Source: Rhizobiales bacterium GAS188 (GTDB lineage Bacteria; Pseudomonadota; Alphaproteobacteria; Rhizobiales; Beijerinckiaceae). Taken from it: 64,000 nt of DNA. Position 1 is the stretch's first letter. Each line of letters begins with the position of its first letter. Shown here piece by piece: positions 36,612 through 45,098 of the stretch. Position numbers and translations under genes: made by a program. Below the pieces are notes generated by a model, which saw nothing but the letters and a program-made list of their open reading frames with translations, ran no database searches and was not told the DNA's origin. The DNA is taken from assembly GCA_900104855.1 (NCBI GenBank), contig FNSS01000001.1:6705001-6769000 (forward strand), written 5' to 3'.

Positions 36612-38249
36612 ATGCGCCAATCCTTCGTGACGTCGCTTGCCGATACCGTCATGCTCGCCTGGGGCTGGCGTCGGCGGCTGATCGCGCTCCTGGCGGGTGC
36701 CTGCGGGGCGCTCGCGATGGCGCCCCTCGACATCTGGCCGGCACTTGCAGTGTCATTGCCGGTGGGCATCTGGCTGATCGATGGCGCCGGCGTGCATGGC
36801 CGCCATCCGCGCCTTGCGACCTTGCGTTCGGCGGCCGGGGCGGGCTGGTGGTTCGGCTTCGGTTATCATTTGGTCGGTCTCTGGTGGTTGGGATCAGCCT
36901 TCCTCGTCAACGGTGACGAGTTCGCCTGGGCGCTGCCGCTCGGCGTACTGGTGCTTCCGGCGGGGCTTGCTCTGTTCTTCGCGCTCGCCTTCGCCGTGGC
37001 ACGCATCCTCTGGGACGAAGGGCCCCGGCGCATCCTGACTTTCGCCTTCGCGGCTGCCGGCGCGGAATGGCTGCGCGGCCATGTGCTCACCGGCTTTCCC
37101 TGGAACGTGCCGGGAATGGCGCTTGGCCAGAACCTGGTGTTGGCGCAGGCGGCCTCCGTGATCGGCCTCTACGGCTTGACCTTCCTCACGCTCGCCATCT
37201 TTGCGGCGCCTGCGAGCATCGCGACCGAGCCGACACTGCGCGGCCGCTGGGTCCCGCCCGGGCTCGCGCTTCTCGCGCTGATCGGGCTTGCGGCCTTCGG
37301 CCTATGGCGGCTCGGCGAGGGCCCGCCCGCCATGGTCGCGGGCGTGCGGCTGCGCATCATGCAGCCCAATCTGCCGCCCGACCAGAAATTCATCCCGGCC
37401 AACCGCGAGGAGATCGTGTCGAATTATCTGGCGCTGAGCGACAAGGCGACCTCGCCCGAGCGCAGCAGCGTCGGGGATGTGACGCATCTGTTCTGGCCGG
37501 AATCGGCCTTTCCCTTCATCCTGACGCGCGAGCCCGCGATGCTGGAGCGCATCGCGGCTCTTCTGCACGACAAGACGATTCTGATCACGGGGGCGATCAG
37601 AGCCCAGGAACCTTTGCCTGGCGAATTCAATGCCCGCTTCTTCAACTCGATCTACGTGATCGGCAAGGGCGGCTCCGTGCTCGGCTATGCCGACAAGGTG
37701 CATCTCGTGCCCTTCGGCGAGTATCTGCCCTTGCAGGACTGGCTCGACAGGCTGGGCTTGCGCCAATTCGTGCGTGTGCCGGGCGGCTTCTCGCCTGGCC
37801 TCGAGCACAAGACGCTCGCGGTTCCGGGCCTGCCGAACGCGGCCCCCCTCATTTGCTACGAGGCCATCTTCCCGGGCGAGGTCGTGCCGAAGGGCGGGCA
37901 GCCGGTCGGCCTGCTCATCAACGTCACCAACGATGCCTGGTTCGGGCTGACGAGCGGGCCGTACCAGCATCTCGCCCAGGCGCGGCTGCGCAGCATCGAG
38001 CAAGGCTTGCCATTGGTGCGGGCAGCGAATACGGGTATTTCGGCTGTCGTAGACCCCTTCGGACGCGTCGTCGCCTCGCTGCCGCTTGGGATTGAGGCCG
38101 TGCTCGATTCGGACTTGCCCCGTGCCATCTCTCCTCCGCTCTATGCCAGATTCGGCGATGCGGCCTTCTTCATTTTCCTGTTGAGTTCGGTTGTGTTGAG
38201 CGGCGTCCGGTTGCGGAGGCGGCGGTCATTGTTTAGAGAACCATTTTAG
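36612..38249 (+). CDS. lnt: Apolipoprotein N-acyltransferase
   Basis: 545 residues; adds the third acyl chain to lipoproteins in the inner membrane. About six N-terminal membrane helices precede a nitrilase-like periplasmic domain. The catalytic Glu is in FWPESAFPF, Lys in YADKVHLVPFGEYLP, and Cys in PLICYEAIFPGE. ATG 36612 lies 5 bp after the preceding stop. Normal length. Confidence 0.95.
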   Translation: MRQSFVTSLADTVMLAWGWRRRLIALLAGACGALAMAPLDIWPALAVSLPVGIWLIDGAGVHGRHPRLATLRSAAGAGWWFGFGYHLVGLWWLGSAFLVNGDEFAWALPLGVLVLPAGLALFFALAFAVARILWDEGPRRILTFAFAAAGAEWLRGHVLTGFPWNVPGMALGQNLVLAQAASVIGLYGLTFLTLAIFAAPASIATEPTLRGRWVPPGLALLALIGLAAFGLWRLGEGPPAMVAGVRLRIMQPNLPPDQKFIPANREEIVSNYLALSDKATSPERSSVGDVTHLFWPESAFPFILTREPAMLERIAALLHDKTILITGAIRAQEPLPGEFNARFFNSIYVIGKGGSVLGYADKVHLVPFGEYLPLQDWLDRLGLRQFVRVPGGFSPGLEHKTLAVPGLPNAAPLICYEAIFPGEVVPKGGQPVGLLINVTNDAWFGLTSGPYQHLAQARLRSIEQGLPLVRAANTGISAVVDPFGRVVASLPLGIEAVLDSDLPRAISPPLYARFGDAAFFIFLLSSVVLSGVRLRRRRSLFREPF

Positions 38250-38296
38250 GCTTGAAATATTTCGATCGAGTCGGGGGAGCTGAGTGTAGGGAAAAG

Positions 38297-38725
38297 ATGG
38301 CAAAGAAGACCCCGAACCTTATCGACCGCCACGTGGGGAGCAGGTTACGAATGCGCCGTGTCCTAATGGGGATGAGCCAGGAAAAGCTCGGCGATCATCT
38401 CGGAGTCACCTTCCAGCAGGTGCAGAAATACGAGAAGGGCATGAACCGCATCGGCGCCAGCCGGTTGCAAAACGCATCACGTGCGCTCGAGGTTCCGGTC
38501 GAATTCTTCTTTCGCGATGCACCGCAATTCGATGTGAACGACCCCACTCCCAACCTTTCCAGCGCGGCCGACAGCAATTTCGTCGCCGACTTCCTCTCAT
38601 CCAACGAAGGTGTCGAGCTCAATCAGGCCTTTGTCCGCATCAAGGATCGCAAGCTGCGCCGCCGTATCGTCGAGCTGGTGCGCGCTGCGGCCGGGGTGGA
38701 TGAGAGCGAGCTCAAGGAGCCCTGA
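38297..38725 (+). CDS. XRE-family regulator, PraR-like
   Basis: 142 residues. Helix-turn-helix at about 15-68: VGSRLRMRRVLMGMSQEKLG, LGVTFQQVQKYEKGMNRIGA, SRLQNASRALEVPVEFFF. Sequence and position between lnt and metK match rhizobial PraR/PhrR, a repressor of quorum sensing and attachment genes; transfer of that function is inference. ATG 38297 follows AGGG; TTG 38252 would start a longer form. An inverted repeat follows the stop directly. Confidence 0.88.
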   Translation: MAKKTPNLIDRHVGSRLRMRRVLMGMSQEKLGDHLGVTFQQVQKYEKGMNRIGASRLQNASRALEVPVEFFFRDAPQFDVNDPTPNLSSAADSNFVADFLSSNEGVELNQAFVRIKDRKLRRRIVELVRAAAGVDESELKEP

Positions 38726-38726
38726 T

Positions 38727-38746
38727 TCGTTCGGAATATCGAACGA
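38727..38746. promoter_or_regulatory. Inverted repeat between the PraR-like gene and metK
   Basis: TCGTTCG (38727-38733), GAATAT, CGAACGA (38740-38746): 7-bp perfect arms with a 6-bp spacer, two bases after the stop codon. There is no T-run, so an operator (possibly for the adjacent HTH protein) or a weak stem-loop are both possible. Confidence 0.45.
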
Positions 38747-38879
38747 TTCCGTTTCGGGATGCTTGACCTGCCTCTGTCGTCCCGCATAAAGAACGCTCGT
38801 CCGACGACCGCGACGTGATCGCGCGAGGTCAGCTTCAGTTACATTGTCTTCACTACGGGCCGAGGAGCGAGCCATCGTT

Positions 38880-40085
38880 ATGCGGAAGAATTACGTTTTC
38901 ACCAGCGAGTCGGTCTCGGAAGGCCATCCCGACAAGGTCTGCGACCGCATCTCCGACGAGGTCGTCGACCTGTTCTATCGGGAGGGTGCCAAGGCCGGCA
39001 TCGACCTGTCGAGCGTGCGCGTCGCCTGCGAGACGCTCGCCACCACGAACCGGGTCATCATCGCCGGCGAGGTGCGCGGCACGCTCGACGCCAAGAAGCT
39101 GAAGAGCAAGGTCAAATCCGCGGCGCGCAAGGCGATCAAGTCGATCGGCTACGAGCAGGACGGCTTCCATTGGAAGAAGGCCAAGATCGAGGTGCTGCTG
39201 CACGCCCAATCGGCCGATATCGCCCAGGGCGTCGATGGCGCGGGCAATAAGGACGAGGGCGCCGGCGACCAGGGAATCATGTTCGGCTATGCCTGCCGCG
39301 AGACGCCCGAGCTGATGCCGGCGCCGATCTACTACTCCCACAAGATCCTGGAAAACCTCACCAAGGCGCGCAAGGCCAAGGAAGGTCATTGCGAGAAGCT
39401 CGGGCCCGACGCCAAGAGCCAGGTCACGGTGCGCTACGAGGACGGCAAGCCGGTCGGCGTCACGCAGGTCGTGGTGTCGACACAGCATGTCGACGAGACG
39501 CTGTCCTCGAGCGATGTGCGCCGGATCGTCGAGCCGGTGGTGCGCGCCACCCTGCCCGAGGACTGGATCACGGCCGACACGGTCTGGCACGTCAATCCGA
39601 CCGGCAAGTTCGTGATCGGCGGCCCCGACGGCGATTGCGGCCTCACCGGACGCAAGATCATCGTCGACACCTATGGTGGCGCGGCCCCTCACGGCGGAGG
39701 CGCCTTCTCGGGCAAGGACCCGACCAAGGTCGACCGCTCGGCGGCGTATGCGGCGCGCTATCTCGCCAAGAACGTCGTGGCGGCCAAGCTCGCCGATCGC
39801 TGCACCATCCAGCTCGCTTATGCGATCGGCGTCGCCGAGCCGCTCGCCGTCTATGTCGATCTGCACGGCACCGGCAAGGTCGACGAGGAGAAGGTCGAGA
39901 GGGCGCTGCGCGAAGTGATGCGTCTCACGCCGCGCGGCATCCGCGAACATCTCGGCCTCAACAAGCCGATCTATGCCAAGACCTCGGCCTACGGCCATTT
40001 CGGCCGCAAGCCCGGTCGCGACGGCAGCTTCTCCTGGGAGCGCACCGACCTCACCGACGCGCTCAAGCGCGCCGTCGCCAACTGA
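38880..40085 (+). CDS. metK: S-adenosylmethionine synthetase
   Basis: 401 residues; makes SAM from methionine and ATP. Motifs: [20 protein letters not shown] (ATP), [12 protein letters not shown] (P-loop-like signature), [22 protein letters not shown] 38880 is chosen, starting [14 protein letters not shown] 38844 would add 12 unrelated residues. I see no convincing SAM riboswitch in the 154-bp leader. In relatives trmB usually follows; here a tRNA gene does. Confidence 0.97.
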   Translation: MRKNYVFTSESVSEGHPDKVCDRISDEVVDLFYREGAKAGIDLSSVRVACETLATTNRVIIAGEVRGTLDAKKLKSKVKSAARKAIKSIGYEQDGFHWKKAKIEVLLHAQSADIAQGVDGAGNKDEGAGDQGIMFGYACRETPELMPAPIYYSHKILENLTKARKAKEGHCEKLGPDAKSQVTVRYEDGKPVGVTQVVVSTQHVDETLSSSDVRRIVEPVVRATLPEDWITADTVWHVNPTGKFVIGGPDGDCGLTGRKIIVDTYGGAAPHGGGAFSGKDPTKVDRSAAYAARYLAKNVVAAKLADRCTIQLAYAIGVAEPLAVYVDLHGTGKVDEEKVERALREVMRLTPRGIREHLGLNKPIYAKTSAYGHFGRKPGRDGSFSWERTDLTDALKRAVAN

Positions 40086-40226
40086 GCGAGATCGGACCGG
40101 ATCTCGTTTTCGCAATCGACAACAGGGCCGCAACCCGATTTCCTGCTTGAAGTCGATTTCCGGCTTGCGCCCTGTTGCGTCCCGAGCCGCGATGGGTTAG
40201 CCCACCGCTTCGGGACCACCCCGCAG

Positions 40227-40301
<75 letters not shown>

Positions 40302-41021
40302 TTTTCGAACATTGAAATCAATGCCTTGCCTGTCCGCTAAAGCGGATGAAAAGGCGGGCTCTTCGGTCGCGAGCCGTTCCCCGCAACGAGCGCGGCGCCG
40401 ATCGCAAGCCCGAGAATCACGATGATGTTGGGGCCGGATGGGACCATGACTTTCTCGGCCGCAAACGTATGACTGTCCGATCACGAGCTTGGCGGCATCT
40501 TCGGCAATCGACTCGCTGAGCAGAGCGCCGAGGCGGCCTGCAGTTCTTCGACCCTCGTGCGCTCGAGGACCTGGCGTGGTCGAGCGCAACCGCATTGACG
40601 AGCGTGGCAGCCCGCCCTGAGTCTCGACATTCATATTTGACTGCAGACGATGCCTGCCGTTCTGGGTGCAAGAGGGGCGAGGTGAGAATCTCCCTCGCCT
40701 CGAAGTCAGGCACCAATTTCGTAAACAACATCGCCTTTCAAGGTGCATTCTATATTGTAGACTCGCAGTGAAGACGCGTGGCGTTATTCCATGTGCGTGG
40801 CGAATATTTGAGTAGTGGTTTTATTCACCATCGATGAGGCTCGACATGTTCTGGTCTGGCGGCGTTGGCGCCTGATCGACCAGCGAAGCACGAGTCATGG
40901 ATGACCGGTGCGGCGAGAAGGCGCCGCCGAGGAGATATCGCTGGCGGTCAACGGGGTGGTCGCCCACTGGCGCGCGCCCCAGATCGGGTGGGGCGCGGCC
41001 GCGCATCGGTTCCAGTTTCGA
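40302..41021. other. 720-bp gene-poor region after tRNA-Thr
   Basis: The first 450 bp hold a decayed reverse-strand gene (listed separately). The remainder (about 40740-41021) is locally AT-richer around 40742-40840 and contains only short, unconvincing frames. I find no integrase, terminal repeats or duplicated tRNA end, so an integrated element is not shown. Confidence 0.45.
40337..40731 (-). pseudogene. Frameshifted remnant of an unidentified gene with a C-terminal membrane helix
   Basis: No single frame is open, but consecutive frames give continuous, GC3-biased protein-like sequence: VPDFEAREILTSPLLHPERQ and AATLVNAVALDHAR, then VLERTRVEELQAASA, then LLSESIAEDAAKLVIGQS, then FAAEKVMVPSGPNIIV with the helix ILGLAIGAALVAG and a short basic tail to the stop at 40337. 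At least three frame changes are needed. This is the pattern of a decayed helical, membrane-anchored protein. Family not recognised. The last piece (ATG 40447 to 40337, 36 codons) could still be read as a small peptide. Confidence 0.4.
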
Positions 41022-41915
41022 TCAGCGCAACGCCCATGGCGACTTCGGGTCGTTGCTCGCCGCATGGCCCGCGCCGTTCGCCAACGGCTCGGTGGGTGTC
41101 ATTGAAAGGGCACCGTTGCTTCGCGGCTTGATGAGCTCCGCGATTCTGCCCCGATGAAAGGAGGAATCGCTTGCCATGGTCACGCCCGCAGCGGAACCGT
41201 TATGCGTTCCGCCAATATACGAGTCATGGTTCATCGCCCAAATGGCGGCTTGAGTCCGGTTGTTCACCCGGATCTTACGAAGGATCGCCTTGACATGAAC
41301 CTTGACCGTGGCTTCGGCGATGTCGTTCCTGCGTGCGATCGTCTTGTTGGAATCGCCTTCGATCAGGCAGCGCAGGATACATTGTTCCCGCGCCGACAGC
41401 CTTGGGCTGTAGGTGCTCGAAGCCTCGGTGAGGGCGGTCGTGCCTGTCTGGACGTCCGCGCTCTTTTCAATCTCGTTCGCCGCGTCGCCAAGGTGAGCAA
41501 GAATGAACGACAAGATTGCGGGAGGCAGGATCGTTTCGCCGAGCATGACCAGCTCGAGGGATTTGATGAAGGTATCGCAGCTCGGCTTCAGGAAGTAGGC
41601 ATCCGCGCCGGCCCGAAACGCAGCGACGATGTTGCTGTCGCTTAGCTGGTCATGGTCGGCCAGGAGAGCGATGCGCGCGGTCGCGTGCTGCTCCCTGAAG
41701 AGCTTGACCTGCCTGACGACCACATCTTGATTGCCGCTCACGTCGAGGATGAACAAGATCGGGCGGTCTTCCGCCAAGAGACTTGGCATAACGTCGTCGA
41801 CGCTCGCCCCCGTGGCAATAATGCAGAAATCTGCCGCACTGAGAATGCGCCCGAGACCTTCTCGAAGCAGCGCACACGGCCCCACCACGACCGTCACAGA
41901 AGATTGTCGGCCCAC
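41022..41915 (-). CDS. LuxR-type regulator with atypical receiver domain
   Basis: 297 residues. A receiver-like domain (about 7-125) keeps a central Asp (ILFILDVSGN) and the conserved Lys (AYFLKPSC), but the N-terminal acidic pair is replaced by VVVGPCALLREG, so Mg-dependent phosphorylation may not work normally. The LuxR HTH (about 172-232) is intact: LSAREQCILRCLIEGDSNKT, ATVKVHVKAILRKIRVNNRTQ. A 60-residue polar tail rich in Ser/Asn/Pro follows. No partner kinase is adjacent. Similar orphan proteins occur in Bradyrhizobium. Confidence 0.82.
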   Translation of the reverse strand: MGRQSSVTVVVGPCALLREGLGRILSAADFCIIATGASVDDVMPSLLAEDRPILFILDVSGNQDVVVRQVKLFREQHATARIALLADHDQLSDSNIVAAFRAGADAYFLKPSCDTFIKSLELVMLGETILPPAILSFILAHLGDAANEIEKSADVQTGTTALTEASSTYSPRLSAREQCILRCLIEGDSNKTIARRNDIAEATVKVHVKAILRKIRVNNRTQAAIWAMNHDSYIGGTHNGSAAGVTMASDSSFHRGRIAELIKPRSNGALSMTPTEPLANGAGHAASNDPKSPWALR

Positions 41916-42565
41916 GATTGCCTCCCCGGATCTTACGCCGCCCGAATTTCGGCGCCTGTCGGGAACTACTGAACCCGGACTACGGGCTCAGCCAGCTGAC
42001 GCAAGATTCCCCCTATTTGGCTGTCGCTTCAGATGATGGGCCAGTCGGCAAAGCCGCCTTCGGCAACCACCATGATCCAGAGTTGCATGCCCCTCGCATG
42101 CGCCTCATGCTCTGTGCACATCTGACCAACTTATCCACAGGGCACGATTGACAAACCTGCACGTCATCGGGTCGCTTGTCAATTAACCGTCGCAATGCTC
42201 GGCTTGACAGTCAGCGTCGCAAGCGCGAACGAATTCCTCCGCGAAAGACGAGTTAACCAACAGCGCTTTCTTGAATCGGCGAGCAAACCCTACGAATCGG
42301 CGGGATTTTAAGTGGTGGACAAAGCAACAGCCTTAAATTTGCGGCAAATCCTCCAGTTTTCGTTTCCAAACGCATTTTCATCAATCTTTGTGAGTAATCC
42401 GTTGTGACCTCCGAGCTGAACTCGAATGCGGCTCCCCGGAAACGCGCTTCTCCACGACATGGTCGCCGGCGCCCTTGATCTGGTAGCGGGACATTCACTA
42501 TCTCAGGCTGGCCCGTATCAGTCGACGGGATTTGAGGGCGACGCGCTGAGAATGCTCGCTCCCCC
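41916..42565. other. 650-bp non-coding region upstream of the LuxR-type gene
   Basis: It contains one perfect DnaA-box-like nonamer TTATCCACA (42131-42139), an inverted repeat TTGACAA (42148-42154)/TTGTCAA (42176-42182), a TTGACA near 42207, and AT-richer sequence at 42300-42410. Frames across it are short and unconvincing. It probably holds the promoter and control region of the LuxR-type gene, read leftwards. Confidence 0.5.
42148..42182. promoter_or_regulatory. Inverted repeat TTGACAA-N21-TTGTCAA
   Basis: Perfect 7-bp arms 21 bp apart (centres two to three helical turns apart), about 235 bp upstream of the LuxR-type gene start. Could be a dimer-dimer operator; no regulator is assigned. 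Confidence 0.35.
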
Positions 42566-43777
42566 CTATCGCGGCGGGCCCGCATCGACGCGCCAGCCAT
42601 AGAGCCAGTCATAGCGCGCGAGCAGGCGCTCGCCCGAGGACCGGCGCAGGATCGTGTCACGCACGCTGCCGAAAGGCCATGGCGCGTGATAGGAGAACAT
42701 GTTGCGGCGGGCTTGCTGCTGAGCCCTGGCGGTTCGGGCCCGCCGCGCCCGCTCATAGCGTCGCAGCGCAGTGCCGATCTCGCGCCCTGTCCCGCCGGAG
42801 CTGAGCGGCGCGAGCTCGCGGGCCAGCACCGCCGCATCCTCGATCGCCATCGCCGCTCCCTGGGCGAGGAAGGGCAGCATCGCATGAGCGGCATCGCCCA
42901 GGAGGGTCAGGCTGCCGCTGCCCCAGCGCCGCCGCGGCTTGCGGTCGAAGAGCGACCAGTTGCGCCAATCCGGCGCCGCGCCGATCAGCTGGCGCGCCTC
43001 CGTGCTCCAACCCGCGAGGGCCGAGCGGATCAGGGTCGCATCGCCTTGGCGTGACCAGCCCTCTTGTGCTGCCTTTTCCTTGACCACCGCGACGATATTG
43101 ACCGCCTTGCCGTCCCTCACCGGGTAATGAACGAGATGTGCTTGCGGGGCGAGCCAGAGGCCGACCTCATCGCTCAGCGCAAGAGCGGGCGCGCTTGCGG
43201 CCGGCAGTAAGGCGCGCCAGGCCGCAAAGCCCGAGAAGCGGGGAGGGGTCTCGCCGGTGAGCCCGCTCCATAGCCCGTCCGCCGCGATCGCGGCTGCGAA
43301 TTCGAGCTCGGAGGTGGCGCCACGCTCGCTGCGCAAGGCGATGGCGATGCTTTCGGCGCGTTGCGTGCAGCCATGCGCCTCGCGACCATAGAGCAGCTGG
43401 ATGCGTTGCTCGCCGCGCACCGCATCGAGCAGCAGGCCCGCGAGATCGGCGCGGTGGATGACGAGATAGGGCGCCCCATAGCGCTTCCTGGCCTGGTCTC
43501 CGAGCGGGATGGTCGCGATCTCGCGCGCGGTGCGGGCGTTGCGGATGCGGATGCGCTCGGGCGCGCTGGCGCGACGCGCGAGCGCCGGGCCGAGCCCGGC
43601 CGCGATCAGGATATGGCTGGCATTGGGCGAGAGCTGCAGCCCCGCGCCTTCCTCCTCGACACGCGTGCGCTTCTCGATCAGCGTCACCGGGAAACCTGCC
43701 CGCGACAGGAAGAGCGCAGCCGCAAGGCCGCCTATCCCCGCACCGAGGACGGCGATGGCTGGAGCCCCGGCGCTCAC
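42566..43777 (-). CDS. FAD-dependent monooxygenase (aromatic-ring hydroxylase family)
   Basis: 403 residues from GTG 43777. FAD fold: IAVLGAGIGGLAAALFLSRA with GxGxxG, LIEKR, the DG-type motif IAADGLWS, and GDAAHAMLPFLAQGAAMAIED, the FAD/substrate motif of salicylate and 3-hydroxybenzoate hydroxylases. The substrate is unknown. The open frame reaches 44044, but that part lies inside the zinc-finger gene and is unlike the family. ATG 43912, overlapping that gene's end by 14 nt, is an alternative start allowing coupling. Confidence 0.85.
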   Translation of the reverse strand: MSAGAPAIAVLGAGIGGLAAALFLSRAGFPVTLIEKRTRVEEEGAGLQLSPNASHILIAAGLGPALARRASAPERIRIRNARTAREIATIPLGDQARKRYGAPYLVIHRADLAGLLLDAVRGEQRIQLLYGREAHGCTQRAESIAIALRSERGATSELEFAAAIAADGLWSGLTGETPPRFSGFAAWRALLPAASAPALALSDEVGLWLAPQAHLVHYPVRDGKAVNIVAVVKEKAAQEGWSRQGDATLIRSALAGWSTEARQLIGAAPDWRNWSLFDRKPRRRWGSGSLTLLGDAAHAMLPFLAQGAAMAIEDAAVLARELAPLSSGGTGREIGTALRRYERARRARTARAQQQARRNMFSYHAPWPFGSVRDTILRRSSGERLLARYDWLYGWRVDAGPPR

Positions 43778-43898
43778 CGGAGGGGGCTGCCGAGGTGGGG
43801 CGAAGATGCGCGGAGCTTCATACGCATCTTCTGTCGTCGTACATGATGTCGCATCATTCCGTCGCGAAAAGCAGGGGATCGCTTCTCGAGAATGATGC

Positions 43899-44156
43899 TC
43901 AGGCCATCGCATCCTCGGCATCGGACGCCCAGGCACAGCCCGGAGGGTCGCTCTCGAGCCCGTGCAGGTCCGCGCGGAAGCGATAGAGCGTCGAGCAATA
44001 AGGGCAGACGATCTCGTCATCGCTGCCCATGTCGAGGAAGACATGGGGGTGGTCGAGCGGAGGATTGGCGCCGATGCACATCAGCTTCTTGGCCGCGATG
44101 CCGATGGCGCGGACGCCGGCATCGTTGTGGAAATGGGGTATCGCATCATGGGCCAT
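43899..44156 (-). CDS. Zinc-finger domain protein (zf-CHCC type)
   Basis: 85 residues. Zinc site HPHVFLDMGSDDEIVCPYCST: the His and CxxC of the CHCC finger found in mitochondrial complex I subunit NDUFS6 and its alphaproteobacterial relatives. The tail CAWASDAEDAMA is acidic. Likely a small complex I-associated or general zinc protein. It precedes the FAD monooxygenase on the same strand. Confidence 0.82.
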   Translation of the reverse strand: MAHDAIPHFHNDAGVRAIGIAAKKLMCIGANPPLDHPHVFLDMGSDDEIVCPYCSTLYRFRADLHGLESDPPGCAWASDAEDAMA

Positions 44157-44525
44157 GGCGCGCCTTCCAAATCAGGTCTTGCGAGCAGATATCTTGGAGC
44201 GATCTAACCGCTCCGAGGCCGCCTGGCTAGGCTTCGCCTCGATGCTTGAAGTCCAGCCGACATCTTCGCGATCGCCCGCAATCCAGCCGAAATGGCGGCT
44301 TGGCGCAGCGGTCTGGCGAAATGTCGCGGGGGAGCCTAGCCTGGGGGCGGCTGTGTCTAGCCCAAGGTCGGCTGCATCTCACCAGAGAGCGGCCGTGTGT
44401 TGATGTTTGCGGCCGGGCAAAAGGACCGGCACGGCTTGCCGTCGAGTTGTCGAGGCGCGCGTGATCAAAAGAATTCCGCGCGGAAAGGCAAAAGCAAATC
44501 GCTGCAGCTGGAAAGCATATGCACC
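44157..44525. other. Divergent intergenic region, zinc-finger gene / Cys-rich secreted gene
   Basis: About 370 bp. Weakly repeated GGCGGCTGTGTCT-like motifs lie near 44345-44400. No gene recognised; promoters of both flanking genes are expected here. Confidence 0.4.
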
Positions 44526-45098
44526 ATGACAATAGGCACTCATCTGGCTCGAAGGTGGAATCCTCTAATCCTCTTGGCCGTCGCGGGGCTGCCCCAGTCG
44601 ACGGCCGCGGTTGCGCAGCAACCTAGCCAAGCGCAGATCGGCGCCATCCGGTCAGCCTGTCCGGCGGATTATCGCGCGCATTGTGCCGGTGTCCCGACCG
44701 GAGGGGCGGCGGCGCTGGAGTGCCTGCAGAAGAACTTGGCCAGCCTGTCGCGGGCCTGCCAGTCGGCCGTGAACAGCATCGGAGGCGCTCCCGCGGCGGC
44801 GCAACCGGCGGCCGCGCAACCCTCGGTCGCGCCGCAGCCCTCGTCCGCCCCGGCGGCAGCCGCGCCGGTGCCCGCCCCGGCGGTGCCGCCTGCTCCCGCC
44901 GCGCCTGCTGGCTCGTATCCCCCAATGACGCTCCGGCAGGAATTGGCGATCCTTCGCCAGGCCTGCGGTCCCGATTACCGCGCATTTTGCGGCGGCCTCC
45001 AACCTGGCGGCGGTCGTGTGATCGCCTGCCTGCGGGACAACGGCTCTTCGCTCTCGCCCCGATGTCGGAACGTGCTGATGCGAGCGGCTCGGCGGTAG
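44526..45098 (+). CDS. Secreted protein with two GLG1-type cysteine-rich repeats
   Basis: 190 residues. A signal peptide (LILLAVAGLPQSTAAVAQQ) is followed by repeat 1, IRSACPADYRAHCAGVP...ALECLQKN...LSRACQSAV, then a 45-residue Ala/Pro linker, then repeat 2, LRQACGPDYRAFCGGLQ...VIACLRDN...LSPRCRNVL. Each repeat has the four cysteines of the Cys-rich GLG1 family. A periplasmic role is likely; function unknown. ATG 44526 is chosen. Its 3' end overlaps the antiporter start by 37 nt. Confidence 0.82.
   Translation: MTIGTHLARRWNPLILLAVAGLPQSTAAVAQQPSQAQIGAIRSACPADYRAHCAGVPTGGAAALECLQKNLASLSRACQSAVNSIGGAPAAAQPAAAQPSVAPQPSSAPAAAAPVPAPAVPPAPAAPAGSYPPMTLRQELAILRQACGPDYRAFCGGLQPGGGRVIACLRDNGSSLSPRCRNVLMRAARR

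Noticed and set aside
38726-38879. SAM riboswitch before metK
   Set aside because: Looked for SAM-II and SAM/SAH-type conserved cores and pseudoknot pairing; found only the short inverted repeat.
42131-42139. Replication origin
   Set aside because: Only one DnaA box, no AT-rich unwinding element next to it and no dnaA, parAB or hemE genes nearby.
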